From: Phytophthora quininea
Taxonomy: Eukaryota > Oomycota > Peronosporomycetes > Peronosporales > Peronosporaceae
Direction of reading: 5' to 3'
Length of the DNA: 64,000 nucleotides
Assembly: GCA_011947345.1 (NCBI GenBank)
Contig: JAAVTG010000646.1
Location: 62,001-126,000, forward strand
Each line of letters begins with the position of its first letter. Position 1 is the first letter of the stretch. The notes below the pieces were generated by a model. It saw only the letters and a list, made by a program, of their open reading frames with translations, had not been told where the DNA came from and searched no databases. Positions 43,762 to 53,511 of this stretch are shown one piece after another. A program made the position numbers and the translations under genes.

Positions 43762-45260
43762 CCCATGTTGTCCCCTGGATCGAAGGGAATACCATCACAC
43801 CGAGCTTCTATGCTATGTGAGGTGTCCACCGAGCTTTCGTCGCTTTCTTGAGCCGTGCTGTCATCGTTTCGAAAAATCTTTTCCCAACGCTCAGCACAGC
43901 TTAATTGTCTATTGTCTCCAGCGGAAAGTTCGGCAGGACGTGCCCTGATTCCTTTAGGTGTGGAGTAAGCTGGTCTTTCGACCGGTGAGGGTTGAGCAGC
44001 AAGCCATCTGTCGTACAGGATCCGTTCCCGTTCCATCGTACTTCTGTCTTTCGATTCTGCATAGGCTAACACTTGCCATTCCTCATACTTCTTGGATGTC
44101 ATCTTGACGTATCCAGGAAACCTCGGCAAATCTCCAACAGGAACCAACTGCAACACTGGAAAATGCCGAGGACAACTCGTTAGTTGCTCGGTGACGTTTG
44201 TCAGCCGAACTACCCTTGGTTGCCCCCGCCAAAACGTCGTCACCGTTGGTACCCAGGCCGTTGTTCGCCTAACCCACACGTCATGTGTTTCCGCAGAGTG
44301 CTGTCTTCTGGGCAGTTTGAAGTAGGCCTGCTCCCGTCCGGGGATATTCAAATCCTCAATGGGCCCATAAGATGAATGGCTACTCATCCGGTCTTCGGCT
44401 GTCATGTTGGCGGTCTTGATCAAGGGAATCATGACCTCGTTTGGCAGTTGAGCGGTACTGTTGAACAAGTCCAGTCGGATTCCGGCCGGAATCATAAAGT
44501 CCGTTCCGAGCACCACGTCAACGCCAGCGTTGTGCTGCATGATCCAAATCTCAAACTCATAGACAGTATCCCATCCGAGAGTAATCTTGACCAGAGCTCG
44601 GCGAGTTGTTGATACTTTGCCTTCATTTATTCCTTGCACGTCGATGCTGCGACCATGACCTTGGATATCACGTATCCGCAGTTTCCGCGCAAAACTCGCC
44701 GAGATCACACTAACATTGGCGCCAGTGTCGAGGAGTATCCTCGTTCTGTTGTCGTTCAGCGCGCCTTTGACCAGCGCTCGCATCCTTATTCGTCGGTCGA
44801 ACTTCTTGGCCGACCACCAACCCAGTCGTTCTCCAGGTAATAGCTTCAGTACTTTCTGAAGCGGTCTTGCCTCGTTACACGTCACACTGGTTATCCATCC
44901 TTCTGTGCCATACGAAACCTCGTTGGAGCCGCTAGTGGTTCCTTGGTTCCGATAGGCACTTAATATACCTCCACCAAGGTTTCCGTCGTTGTCACTTTCA
45001 CTTTCCATCGCGTCACGCTTATCACCATTGTCGTAAGGCCATTCGCCGCCACCCACGAATGCGAAAATACAGTCCGCATCCATCGCTGGTTCGGCTAACT
45101 GTGGCAGCCCGATAGGGACCAACCCAGTCATAGTTGGCGAGCTGTCTAGTTTAAATGACCTTCGCGCACGACGGTCTGGAGCTCGTTTGGGAGCTCCTGA
45201 CTGCTGACCTTCGTGCGGACGAACTTGGCGAGGTCTTGAAAGTTGCGGTAGAGTTCGCAC
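43758..45260 (-). CDS. Aspartic protease region of the gypsy element
   Basis: One open frame. The catalytic motif LLDTGANVSVIS is followed by VDVVLGTDFMIPAGIRLDLF, the two halves of a retropepsin-like fold. Long Ser/Glu-rich sequence follows. It overlaps the gag end by about 110 bp in another frame and the RT frame by 4 bp at 43758-43761, where a GGGG run sits (ATGGGGTGATG). Either a ribosomal frameshift or a one-base indel links it to RT. Confidence 0.8.
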   Translation of the reverse strand: MRTLPQLSRPRQVRPHEGQQSGAPKRAPDRRARRSFKLDSSPTMTGLVPIGLPQLAEPAMDADCIFAFVGGGEWPYDNGDKRDAMESESDNDGNLGGGILSAYRNQGTTSGSNEVSYGTEGWITSVTCNEARPLQKVLKLLPGERLGWWSAKKFDRRIRMRALVKGALNDNRTRILLDTGANVSVISASFARKLRIRDIQGHGRSIDVQGINEGKVSTTRRALVKITLGWDTVYEFEIWIMQHNAGVDVVLGTDFMIPAGIRLDLFNSTAQLPNEVMIPLIKTANMTAEDRMSSHSSYGPIEDLNIPGREQAYFKLPRRQHSAETHDVWVRRTTAWVPTVTTFWRGQPRVVRLTNVTEQLTSCPRHFPVLQLVPVGDLPRFPGYVKMTSKKYEEWQVLAYAESKDRSTMERERILYDRWLAAQPSPVERPAYSTPKGIRARPAELSAGDNRQLSCAERWEKIFRNDDSTAQESDESSVDTSHSIEARCDGIPFDPGDNMG

Positions 45261-47545
45261 TGGCCCACGTCATGGACCTGTTTGCAGAACTTGCAACGTC
45301 GGTAACATCGGTGGGCTGAGTGCCCCGAGGCTCCGCAGGCGGCACACGGCCCGTACTGAGGGCGACGTTCTCTGGAGGAATCTCGGTTGTGATCAGTTCT
45401 TTGCTGACGACGGTCCGATCGTCCATATGTGCCTTCAGCTGCCGCACGACGTTCCGTGTCGTTAGCGGCGGCTAGGCGTCGGTCACAGTCTGACGAGAAA
45501 TCGTCGTCGCTCTCGTCATAGTACCGATAGTCGTCGAACGAGCTTTCATCCTCACTTTCGTCACTTCGGCGGGGCTTCCAGACATCGTTACTACGTCCGT
45601 TGGACTTCCGGTCGTCCAGTTCGGCTATTAAGTCATCCATCGAGGCTTCAGCGAGGGTGACTCTCGGGGCATTACGCGAGTCATCCCGTCGGTGGTCGTA
45701 CTCTCGGCGACGATCGCGGCGATCGTCTCGACGACTGAATCCCCATACGAATCCTCGTTGCGGCGATATTCACGTCGAGGCTCACCATCTCGTGCCCTGG
45801 ACGACCTTGACGAGGCGTCACGAGTCCTCGATGACGCGTCGCGAGTCCGGATCTTCTCTTCGCCCTTGAGCTTATCGAGGAGAATCTCTTCCAACTCTTG
45901 TGTGTCGGTGATCTGGCGGTCGTACAGCTCACGCATCAACTTGTCGTCTCCGCACGTGGTTAGAAACCTATGGATATGCTCCTTCCCGTGGCGTCCACCG
46001 TTGTCGAACTTCACTCGAGCTCCCTTAGCATAGCCATTCAGCCTATTGAGGTAGTCGCAGAGGTGCTCACTTTTCTCCCGCCGAGCACCAAAGTAGCGAT
46101 CCATGGCACTTTGCGAATGGTTCGTGCAGTAGTAGCTAATGAAGGCTGCGCTCAGTTTTTCCAGTCCTTGCGCACGTCCTTCTTGAGCTGCTTGAACCAA
46201 TATATGGCTCCTTCGCGCAGACTCAACTCGAACGGCGTGCACCACTGGTGCGACGGCGTCCGAGTCCCGTTCATCTCATAGACAAATGTACGCAACCACT
46301 GCAGTGAGTTTTCGCTCTTGCCTCGTTGTCCTCTGAACGGAGTGATGCGATCGAGAGGTCGATGTGTCGCCACCTCAAGCCTCGGTGTAGGGTCCGAGTC
46401 ATTCATCGTACTAAGCGCCAGTATTTGTCTCGTCAATTCGTGAGTAGGGTCGTTGTGGTCATCGTTGTCTTCGTTGTCACTCCACATGTTGTTACGCACC
46501 CGTGGCGAATCCTCGGTGGCCCGAGAGCGTGGGTCAGAGCGTAGTCCAGAACGCTGCCTGCTACCCACCGAGGCTCGGCGATCTTCCAGTTCTCGCTCCA
46601 GACGCTTTGTCCGACCTGTCGAGCGAGGTGTCACCATATGAGAGTCTTGGAAGTACGGCGATACCTCTTTGGAGGCAAACACTCTTGGAGAATCCTCGTC
46701 ACTGTCCCCTTCGTAAACCTTGGACCTCCCCGGGGTCTGAGGCAACGGAATATTGCGCGGATCGTTCATGTTCCGGGCAGGACGAGAAACCGGCTGCTTT
46801 CCCATGTTAATACCGACCACTCCGAAGGCTTCACGGAGTTTCTTCTTCCACTTGTGCAGCGTGGCCCCTGCCACCGCTGGCTCCCAGTCTTCCAGCGCTA
46901 ACTCCGACGGGTAGGCCATGGTCTTCAGTCCCATTGCAGTAAGCATCGAGACTGTGTCCTCGGCCACCTGTTTAGTCGTCATCGAGTTGACTGGCCATTG
47001 TAGTTCATCAGCTAATGCCGGCCAGTCAGCTCTGCGCGTGGGATGTGGTGCAAAGAGCTGCATCCACGGGTCTTTCTCGATCGCAGCGAAGCAGCGTTCG
47101 AACACTTGTTTGGCTGCAGGCGTGTCGCCGTTGATGGGCGGTCGAGACGCGGCCATCACCGAGCGTCGCGCTGCAGCCGTCGCCGAGGTTTTGACGCCCG
47201 GGGCGACTTCATCATAGTCATCTTCATCGGGATCAGATCCCGCCGCTTCCAGTTCGTTAGCGAGGTTACGCGTGATCCTTGGTGTCGTGCTGCGTCCAGA
47301 CGACAACACTGGTTCTTCCGGCGTCACTCCACTCACTTCGGCCACGGCGGCCTTCTCCTCGTAAACATCGTTATCCACATCCTCATGGTCATTGTCGTTG
47401 GCGTCCAGATCCCCTCCGAGTCCTCAAAGCTCACCGAGCGCTCGGTGATAGTCGCAACACGCGCCGTATCACCGGATGAATGCTCGGTGGATACTCCACC
47501 GGCCGTCGATGGGGTCGCTGGTACCGCATTCGATCCTTTCGCCAT
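45146..47545 (-). CDS. Gag of the gypsy element, frame-broken
   Basis: The ATG at 47545 (MAKGSNAVPATPS) is just downstream of the PBS. Frame changes occur near 47415 (GGGG run), 46160-46240 and 45630. Segments: an acidic/Ser-rich N-terminus, a capsid-like region (GAIYWFKQLKKDVRKDW, then FISYYCTNHSQSAMDRYF, then HLCDYLNRLNGYAKGARV), an Arg/Ser/Asp-rich linker, and two zinc knuckles at about 45305-45346 (CAACGASGHSAHRC, a C-x2-C-x4-H-x4-C) and right after it (CKFCKQVHDVGQC). It forms the particle and packages element RNA. Confidence 0.8.
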
Positions 47546-47625
47546 CTTCTTCACTTGTTTTCTTGGTTTTCTTCTTGCTCGATAACTTGGGACGTCTACA
47601 CAGACGGTTCACAAAGGCTCACTCA

Positions 47626-47645
47626 GTTCCCGGGTCGCGGCACCA
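47626..47645 (-). promoter_or_regulatory. tRNA primer-binding site of the gypsy element
   Basis: On the minus strand TGGTGCCGCGACCCGGGAAC starts two bases inside the 5' LTR. TGG plus 15-17 further bases complementary to a tRNA 3' end (..CGGCACCA) is the standard PBS form. I did not assign the tRNA. Confidence 0.75.
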
Positions 47646-47647
47646 GT

Positions 47648-48719
47648 TGTGGTATAGGATTCCACGTGAAAACTCGTTGGTAGTACGGATAGACTCCACC
47701 CACAACAATACGTCAACCAGGAAGGTCAACGAGAGTTGGGGCTCAAATCTGAAGACCCAGATTCAGCCCTAGCACCGGGACTGACTGGTCTTGCGATCCG
47801 TCCACACAAACTTCCCAAGTAAACAAACGCCACTAGCACGAGCTCGCTAGCGCGCCAAACCTCGCTGGCCCAACAGCAGAAGGGTCCAAAGCCAATTAAG
47901 GCCGACTGCGAGTCCACCGAGGTCTCAGCCTGCGGTGACCTTTAGAGAAGCGGGGAGAACACTCGACCCCGAACACAAGCGCTGGCAATTCAGCCGTCAC
48001 GCTATACACACTCAACCTTGCCACAAACTCTTGGCTTGGCCGAGGGGCGAGCACTGTCCTCACGGATAAACGTGCCCACCGACAGACATAACCCGCTCAA
48101 ACGGGCGGATCCAGACGCAACGTACCGAAGACGATTCCGCTGCCGGACTTGGCCCTTGTGTGCTTGAGGGGAAATTCTGTTCTGTATATGTAGTGCCCAT
48201 TCGGGCTTATGTAAATCCTACTTTCCATACAAATATGCAGTGAAATATGATCCGTTTCCTAACTGCGACCTCGCTGAACCCACCGCCGAGGTCCCCGAAG
48301 CGTCGCCGAGCTCTCAGACTGGCCACCGAGGTTTCGGAGAGGTCGGGTCGTTGCTACCGAGCCCTCCCAAGAGTCATCGAGGATCCAGCTGTAGCCAACG
48401 AGCTTTCCCAACAGGCACTGAGGCTCCCAACCGTCGCCGGGGCTTGGGAAGGGTCGCCTGGATCTTTGTCCGTTGGAAAAGGTGACGTCGACGTGTCACC
48501 GAACATTCTGAGGAATGGCCAATCACAGCGCCTTCCGTTGGGCATAATGGTTCAATCCACAAAAGTGATTCCCGCCGACTGACCATTGAGACCTCGCCAG
48601 ACTTAAAAATCCAGCCAATCAGGGAAGACTCCGTTGGGAATGACCGTGAGCGAATCCTCGCCACGCATCACGATGCCTCACGGCTCGTCCCTGTTTCCCA
48701 GGCAAATCGCTTTACCACA
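47648..48719 (-). repeat. 5' LTR of the gypsy element (right copy)
   Basis: 1,072 bp copy of the left LTR. Because gag-pol reads on the minus strand, this right copy is the 5' LTR and should hold the promoter of the genomic RNA. Confidence 0.92.
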
Positions 48720-49150
48720 ATCAGATCTGGGTTGTGTGAGATGAACATTGATCCCAGCGTTGAGAAGGTTCTCGCTTTGCTTTCCACTCTATTCCCCATG
48801 CACTGATACTTGATATACAATACGTTGTACTTACAGTCCACGTTTTCCACCGTCCGTTGTTTGCGCTCTTTAATATTTGGATCACATTCGCAGTCTTTGA
48901 AAACGCAAGCAGGTTTGTTCAAGCGCCGCCCAACCTCCGGGATCCACACCAACCAAGGCCGAGAAAATATAGAGATAAAGTCCGAGTCAGCACAAGTAGT
49001 TTCTGGATACACGAGCTGGGGTGGGAATGCACGATTGTCCATTGCAAGTTGAATTAATCTCCTCTTTTCGTCAGCCGAAAGCATGCCTTGAGCGGAGTCA
49101 CACGCAGGAACTTTCATCTTGTCCAAGCGCCTCAACTCGGCGTTTGGATC
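48720..49150 (-). mobile_element. Unidentified transposon exon fragment
   Basis: The minus strand is open: RRLDKMKVPACDSAQGMLSA, DSDFISIFSRPWLVWIPEVG, VFKDCECDPNIKERKQRTVE, YNVLYIKYQCMGNRVESKAR, STLGSMFISHNPDLI. It ends exactly at the 5' LTR. A CxCxP motif followed by a VLYIKYQC strand resembles the Cys-rich N-terminal domain of transposon-encoded proteins common in oomycetes (possibly the DUF6729 type). The assignment is a guess; its truncation at the LTR and an acceptor-like CAG near 49151 suggest an exon of a larger broken element. Confidence 0.4.
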
Positions 49151-49198
49151 TGTTTAGCGTCCCGCCAAGCACAAAATAAATTTAGCGGCGACCGTCGG

Positions 49199-49262
49199 AC
49201 CGGAATTCCGGAGATAGCGGAGGTTCACCGGAGATACCGGGCCTGCCGGCCCCGGTATCTCC
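49199..49262. repeat. Palindrome cluster at a duplication breakpoint
   Basis: A perfect 12-bp palindrome CCGGAATTCCGG at about 49199-49210. A perfect 12-bp hairpin follows, GGAGATACCGGG (49230-49241) / CCCGGTATCTCC (49251-49262), with a 9-nt loop. GGAGATA also occurs just before. The cluster ends 4-5 bp before homology to the polycystin gene begins. Confidence 0.75.
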
Positions 49263-49265
49263 AAT

Positions 49266-49800
49266 AAACCCGCGGCTGCTTCCAGAAGGGAGCGATGGTT
49301 TCGTACCCGCTCGATGAAATGCAGGAGAATTTTGACCTTCCCAGACGCCAAGTAGTTTTCCGAGGTCGAATTCGTCCGGACGTGTTGGAAGCTGTACTTG
49401 AAGCGCTGGAAGATATTGATGTGGAGAAAGTGTCCGCAAAGAAACCCCGCCGAAGCTGTCTCCGCAGAGGTTGCGAAATATCTTCGCCTACGCTCAAGTG
49501 TCAAGTCTCGAAGCGCAGGCAACGATGGAGTACTTGAAACGCGGACTGACACGTACTGGCGAGGATGAACACGGAGACAAGCATGATCTAGAGAACTCAA
49601 GGCGAGGTAAGAGGCCGATGCGGTGGTCGCGAGGACGCAGGAGTGCGTGCTCCGAGTTGGAGCCGTCCCCGACACCAGAACTCGGTGCTTATGGCCCATG
49701 GACGACTTTTGCTTCTCTTGAGACACAGCAGCTGGTGGATCGCATGAGTGCAATGGAACAAAAGCTGGAGATTCTGGTGGAACACATTGCTCACAAGTAG
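49266..49800 (+). pseudogene. 3' fragment of a polycystin-2-like channel gene
   Basis: It encodes only the cytoplasmic C-terminal tail of the neighbouring channel: SYPLDEMQENFDLPRRQVVF, then RGRIRPDVLEAVLEALED. After a one-base frame change at a CCCC run (about 49447) it reads LRNIFAYAQVSSLEAQATME and the final coiled coil QLVDRMSAMEQKLEILVEHI ending at 49800. The equivalent part of the intact gene is 51632-52158. Homology starts abruptly near 49268 with no membrane part, so it is a truncated tandem paralogue, probably cut by the transposon insertions to its left. Confidence 0.85.
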
Positions 49801-50022
49801 CCACACCATCACATTAATGTAGAGCTTCCAGCGAACCGGATCGTCATTCAAAGGTGTTCAACACGATGATCAAGAGAGCTTTCCAGATGGCCATTGCGTT
49901 GCTGCACAAGTCTCACCACGTGATCGAGCATCCGTGAGCCAGGATCTCCGTCCATACCGCGAAGATATTGGTGGTCGCCACTGCTTCAGTCTAAGTGCCA
50001 TTTCATTACTTTCGTCGTTCGG

Positions 50023-52158
50023 ATGAAGCAGCAGTTTGAGGACGAATTCCACAGCATCGAGACGCCAGCAGTTTTGGAGTTTGGAGCGGAGACCGACAAT
50101 GACTTGGAGGTCTCTAGCACCAGCGCCCTCAAGGTCCTTCGTCATGACAGGCAACTCACTCGTGCCGTTCGACGCGTGCCACTGCCCGTGATCTACTTCG
50201 TGTTCTACATCATCATGATCGCTTCCCACATCCCAGCCAACTACTTGTACAAGCAGAACAACGCGCTCTACACGACGCTCGCCAGCTCCGGTGACGACAC
50301 CATCACCAGCGACTCGCCCATGCTCTTCTTCAACATCGCCACCCCCAGCGACGTCTTCAGCTGGATCGAGTTGTCTCTGGTGCCGAGCATCTTCGTGACG
50401 CAGGACTACAATGGCAACGACCTGCCGTTGGAAGAGTGGGGCCGTATCGCCACACACAACCAGGTGCTCGGCGCCGTTCGCTTCACAGTGACTAGCGGGG
50501 CCATGGAGTCCTGTGACAACCAGAAATTCCTCCACTCGATCTACCCGACGTGCTACGGCACCGACGCTGCGTTTGAGAACGTGACGCTCTTCAGCATCAC
50601 GCTCAACTCGACCGAAGCCGTCAATAATATCAAGCAGCTGCAAGCAGACGGAGCGTGGATCGACGCCTCGACCCAGAAGCTCGAAATCACCGCCGTCTCG
50701 TACAACGCCGAGCTGAGCACGTACGGAGTCACCAACCTCAAGCTCGAGTTCGAGCAAGGAGGCTTCATCGACCTGTCCGCCACGACCACCGGAGCCAAGT
50801 CCACTTTGTACAGGAGCGCGCAGCCGTTCGTGTCGGATGCACTTCTGGTTGTGTGTTTCCTATTTGTGTTGGGCAACCAGCTTTTGACGTTGTGGCGGAA
50901 TCGGCAGTGCCTTGGAGCACATCTCAGGGACTTCTGGTACTTCATCGACTACGCTTCGAGTGTGCTGGTCGTGGCCTTCTACGTGGTCTGGGCCTTCGTG
51001 TTCGCGACCACCAGAGACTCGAGCTTCCGCACCAACGTGGACGCGTTCTCGGTCTCCAACATCGACTGGACAGCCGACGACGAAGCGGCCAACAGACTCG
51101 ACAGTATCATCTCGTCGGTCGAGCACATCGGCCACCTGACGGTAGCGCTGCGCCTCCTCGCGACAGTCACCATTTTGTTCTTGGGCATCCGCATCCTCGA
51201 CAGCTTCCGCTTCCACCCTCGCCTCAACATGCTGTCGCACACGATCTCCCGCTCGCTGCACAAGTTCGGCGCCTTCTTCGTGGTGTTTGTGGTGGTCGTC
51301 GTGACCTTCTCGCTGTCCGGCCACTTCATCTTCGGCGACCACGCCAAGGAGTTTTCCTCGATCAAGGCCTCGCTCGAGTCGTGTGTGAACATTCTGTTCG
51401 GCAACTTCGACTACGCAGCGATCGAGGGCATCTACGTCCCCGTGTCCATCATCTACTACTGGGGATACCTCATCATTGCGAGCCTCATCCTGCTCAACAT
51501 GATGCTCGCCATCGTCTTAGACACGTACGAGGAAGTGAGCGAGGAGGCCTTCAACGACAAGACCACCACTTCGACCGGGCGGGTTATGAGAATTATCTGG
51601 TACGACTTGCTGCTGTGGCTCCACGACCTGCCTCGTCGCGGCTGCTTCCAGCGGAACAAGAACGCTTCGTATCCACTAGACGAAGGACAGGAGAACTGCG
51701 ATATCCCTCGGCGGCAGGTGATTTTCCGAGGTCGAATCCGTCCGGACGTGCTGGAGACGGTGTTTGATGCTTTCGAAGCTGCTGGGGAAAAGAAGGCCAC
51801 GAAAGCGTCGCAGAAACTATCTCCTCTGAAGCTGCAGAGCATCTTCAGCTACGCCCAAGTGACGAATGTCGAGGCTCGAGCAACGATGGAGTATTTGCTT
51901 CATGGCTTAACTCCGTTTGCAGAGGAAGACAACGATGACAACCAGCCACGAATCACTAAGAAACAGCGCAAACAACAGCAGCGTCAACTCCACAACAAGA
52001 GTCGCCACTCCGAGTCCGCAGGGTCTTCAACCCCAAAGCTTGACACGAATGGTTCATGGGCAACGTTCTCGAATTCCGAAGCACAGCAACTATCGGATCG
52101 TGTGGCTGCGATGGAGCAGAAATTGGAGCTGCTGCTAGAACAGATCGTTCGCAAATAA
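50023..52158 (+). CDS. Polycystin-2-like (PKD2/TRPP) cation channel
   Basis: 711 aa, single intact frame from the ATG at 50023. Cytosolic N-terminus, TM1 (PLPVIYFVFYIIMIASHIPA), then a ~210-residue extracellular polycystin domain with TSGAMESCDNQKFLHSIYPT and WIDASTQKLEITAVSYNAEL. Then come TM2 (ALLVVCFLFVLGNQLLTLW), TM3 (FIDYASSVLVVAFYVVWAF), TM4 (LRLLATVTILFLGIRILDSF), TM5 (FGAFFVVFVVVVVTFSLSGH), a pore helix and filter (SLESCVNILFGNFDY) and TM6 (IIASLILLNMMLAIVLDTYE). The tail ends in a coiled coil (DRVAAMEQKLELLLEQIV), which assembles polycystin multimers. The family conducts Ca2+/Na+ in cilia, ER or plasma membrane; a link to zoospore flagella is inference. Confidence 0.88.
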   Translation: MKQQFEDEFHSIETPAVLEFGAETDNDLEVSSTSALKVLRHDRQLTRAVRRVPLPVIYFVFYIIMIASHIPANYLYKQNNALYTTLASSGDDTITSDSPMLFFNIATPSDVFSWIELSLVPSIFVTQDYNGNDLPLEEWGRIATHNQVLGAVRFTVTSGAMESCDNQKFLHSIYPTCYGTDAAFENVTLFSITLNSTEAVNNIKQLQADGAWIDASTQKLEITAVSYNAELSTYGVTNLKLEFEQGGFIDLSATTTGAKSTLYRSAQPFVSDALLVVCFLFVLGNQLLTLWRNRQCLGAHLRDFWYFIDYASSVLVVAFYVVWAFVFATTRDSSFRTNVDAFSVSNIDWTADDEAANRLDSIISSVEHIGHLTVALRLLATVTILFLGIRILDSFRFHPRLNMLSHTISRSLHKFGAFFVVFVVVVVTFSLSGHFIFGDHAKEFSSIKASLESCVNILFGNFDYAAIEGIYVPVSIIYYWGYLIIASLILLNMMLAIVLDTYEEVSEEAFNDKTTTSTGRVMRIIWYDLLLWLHDLPRRGCFQRNKNASYPLDEGQENCDIPRRQVIFRGRIRPDVLETVFDAFEAAGEKKATKASQKLSPLKLQSIFSYAQVTNVEARATMEYLLHGLTPFAEEDNDDNQPRITKKQRKQQQRQLHNKSRHSESAGSSTPKLDTNGSWATFSNSEAQQLSDRVAAMEQKLELLLEQIVRK

Positions 52159-52222
52159 AAACTAACGGCGGTGTCTCCTTGAGATAATCTAGAGGAAGCC
52201 TGGTTCATCATAAGCAACTGGA

Positions 52223-53511
52223 ATGTATTTACTGTGTTTTCTGTCAAGCAATTACTCTGCGGGATCGTGCGGATGCTGGACCTGCACCAAGATTTCGTAC
52301 GCTCCTGCTCCGAGCACGGCACCGATCAGAGGAGCGAAGATCGGGATGAGGAAGTAGCACCCGTCCAAAGTGAACACCTTGGAGCCGTAGCCGGCGACGT
52401 ACGTGAACAACCGGGCGCCAAAGTCTCGAGCCGGGTTCATAGCGTAGCCCGTGTTCATGCCAAAGCACATGCCCAGCGCCATGATCATCAACGCGAAGGC
52501 GAAGGGCGTGCCGACGGTGCCCGGAGAGCGGTTGCGCTGGTCCGTGATGGCGTAGATGCAGAGCAAGAGCATGGACGTGGCCAGCGTCTCGGTGTAGAAG
52601 GCCGTGAGGTTGTTGATCTCCGAGTTGGGGTACGTGGCGAAGTGCACGTGCATGATGGTTTTGTCCGGGTCGAACTTGTGGATCTTCTGGTAGTCCATGA
52701 GGTAGACGGCACAGGCGCCGAAGAAGGTGCCGAGCACTTGTGCGCAGACATATCCGGGGATCTTTCGCCACGCCATTCGGCCGTAGACGGCGTGCGCCAG
52801 TGAGACGGCGGGGTTCATGTGCGCGCCACTCACACCTTCCGAGATGTAGACGCCCATGAGCACGGCAATCCCCCAGGCCATGTTGATGCTGAGCCAGGTG
52901 CCTTTGTCTCCTTTGCCGAGCACGACCTGGTTGTTGACGCCCATGCCGAAGCTGATCATGACGAAGGTGCCGAGGAACTCGGCGAAGCACTCGCGGAGAT
53001 GCGGGTTGGCGGTGACGAACCACTGCTTGTGGTGCTCTTGGTCGCGGTCGTACTGGCTGCGGTTGGTGTGGTGGAGCGAGCGCTCGCAGCGGTCGACTTG
53101 GCGCGGAGAGAAGGGGGTGTCGGCGTACGGCGCGTAGTTGCCGGACTTGTTGGCGACGTCGATGACGAGCGGCGCGTTGCTGTTGACCACCTCCATGGCG
53201 AAGCACGGCTGGGTTGCTGCAGTGGTTGGTTGGTCACGGTGGAAGCTGCTGCTGTGAACAGAGGAAAAAGGATAATGAGCTTCTTTGACCGAGTCCTCTG
53301 TTGGTCGGAGATGTGTGTGGTTCTCGGCCGTTGAGGCTGCAAGGACATGGATTAACCGCTGCTTGGATCGACCCCAGGTCCAGGTCCAGGTCCAGCTCAG
53401 CTCACCGATTGACGGCGCGGATAACGGACTAAAGCGGCGATAACGGATCGGTCACGTGTTTTTGCGGTGCGCAGCACCTTCGCATTTAGCGCCGTTGGAG
53501 CAGGCCGGTGT
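52223..53511 (-). repeat. Left arm of a 1.28-kb inverted repeat
   Basis: Nearly identical, in opposite orientation, to 58051-59331. It covers the whole aquaglyceroporin gene, its 5' region including the (AGGTCC)n block at about 53385-53396, and a short 3' flank. The arms differ by a handful of substitutions (e.g. AATCCATGTCC against AATCCCTGTCC) and a C5/C4 run. Confidence 0.9.
52252..53196 (-). CDS. Aquaglyceroporin (MIP family) 1, intact
   Basis: 314 aa from the ATG at 53196. Cytosolic N-terminus (CERSLHHTNRSQYDRDQEHH), then six membrane helices and two half-helices with standard motifs: SGAHMNPAVSLAHAVYG and TGYAMNPARDFGARLF. Asp after NPAR is the glycerol-facilitator signature, so it probably passes water and small polyols across the plasma membrane. 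Helix 1 is FAEFLGTFVMISFGMGVNNQ; the last helix is FLIPIFAPLIGAVLGAGAYE. It is the reference copy for the cluster; the gene at 58368 is its inverted twin. Confidence 0.93.
   Translation of the reverse strand: MEVVNSNAPLVIDVANKSGNYAPYADTPFSPRQVDRCERSLHHTNRSQYDRDQEHHKQWFVTANPHLRECFAEFLGTFVMISFGMGVNNQVVLGKGDKGTWLSINMAWGIAVLMGVYISEGVSGAHMNPAVSLAHAVYGRMAWRKIPGYVCAQVLGTFFGACAVYLMDYQKIHKFDPDKTIMHVHFATYPNSEINNLTAFYTETLATSMLLLCIYAITDQRNRSPGTVGTPFAFALMIMALGMCFGMNTGYAMNPARDFGARLFTYVAGYGSKVFTLDGCYFLIPIFAPLIGAVLGAGAYEILVQVQHPHDPAE

Larger units (their letters stand above)
34301..48719 (-). mobile_element. Chronos-like Ty3/gypsy LTR retrotransposon, 14.4 kb, with antisense extra ORF
   Basis: Two near-identical direct LTRs of about 1.07-1.08 kb bracket the element, with TGTGGT..ACCACA ends. 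A primer-binding site follows the right LTR. Gag-pro-RT-RNaseH-integrase-chromodomain runs on the minus strand from 47545 to 39269. A large spliced ORF runs on the plus strand at 35536-38969. The LTRs differ by about eight substitutions and two indels, so insertion is fairly recent. The pol order (protease, RT, ancestral RNase H remnant, second plant/archaeal-type RNase H, integrase, chromodomain) fits the lineage described as Chronos in oomycetes. Flanks GGTAG and ATCAG do not form a target duplication. Confidence 0.9.

Noticed and set aside
53385..53400. (AGGTCC)n block mirrored at 58165-58192 as a possible regulatory array
   Set aside because: Only three units and present simply because it is inside the duplicated arm; no basis for a function.
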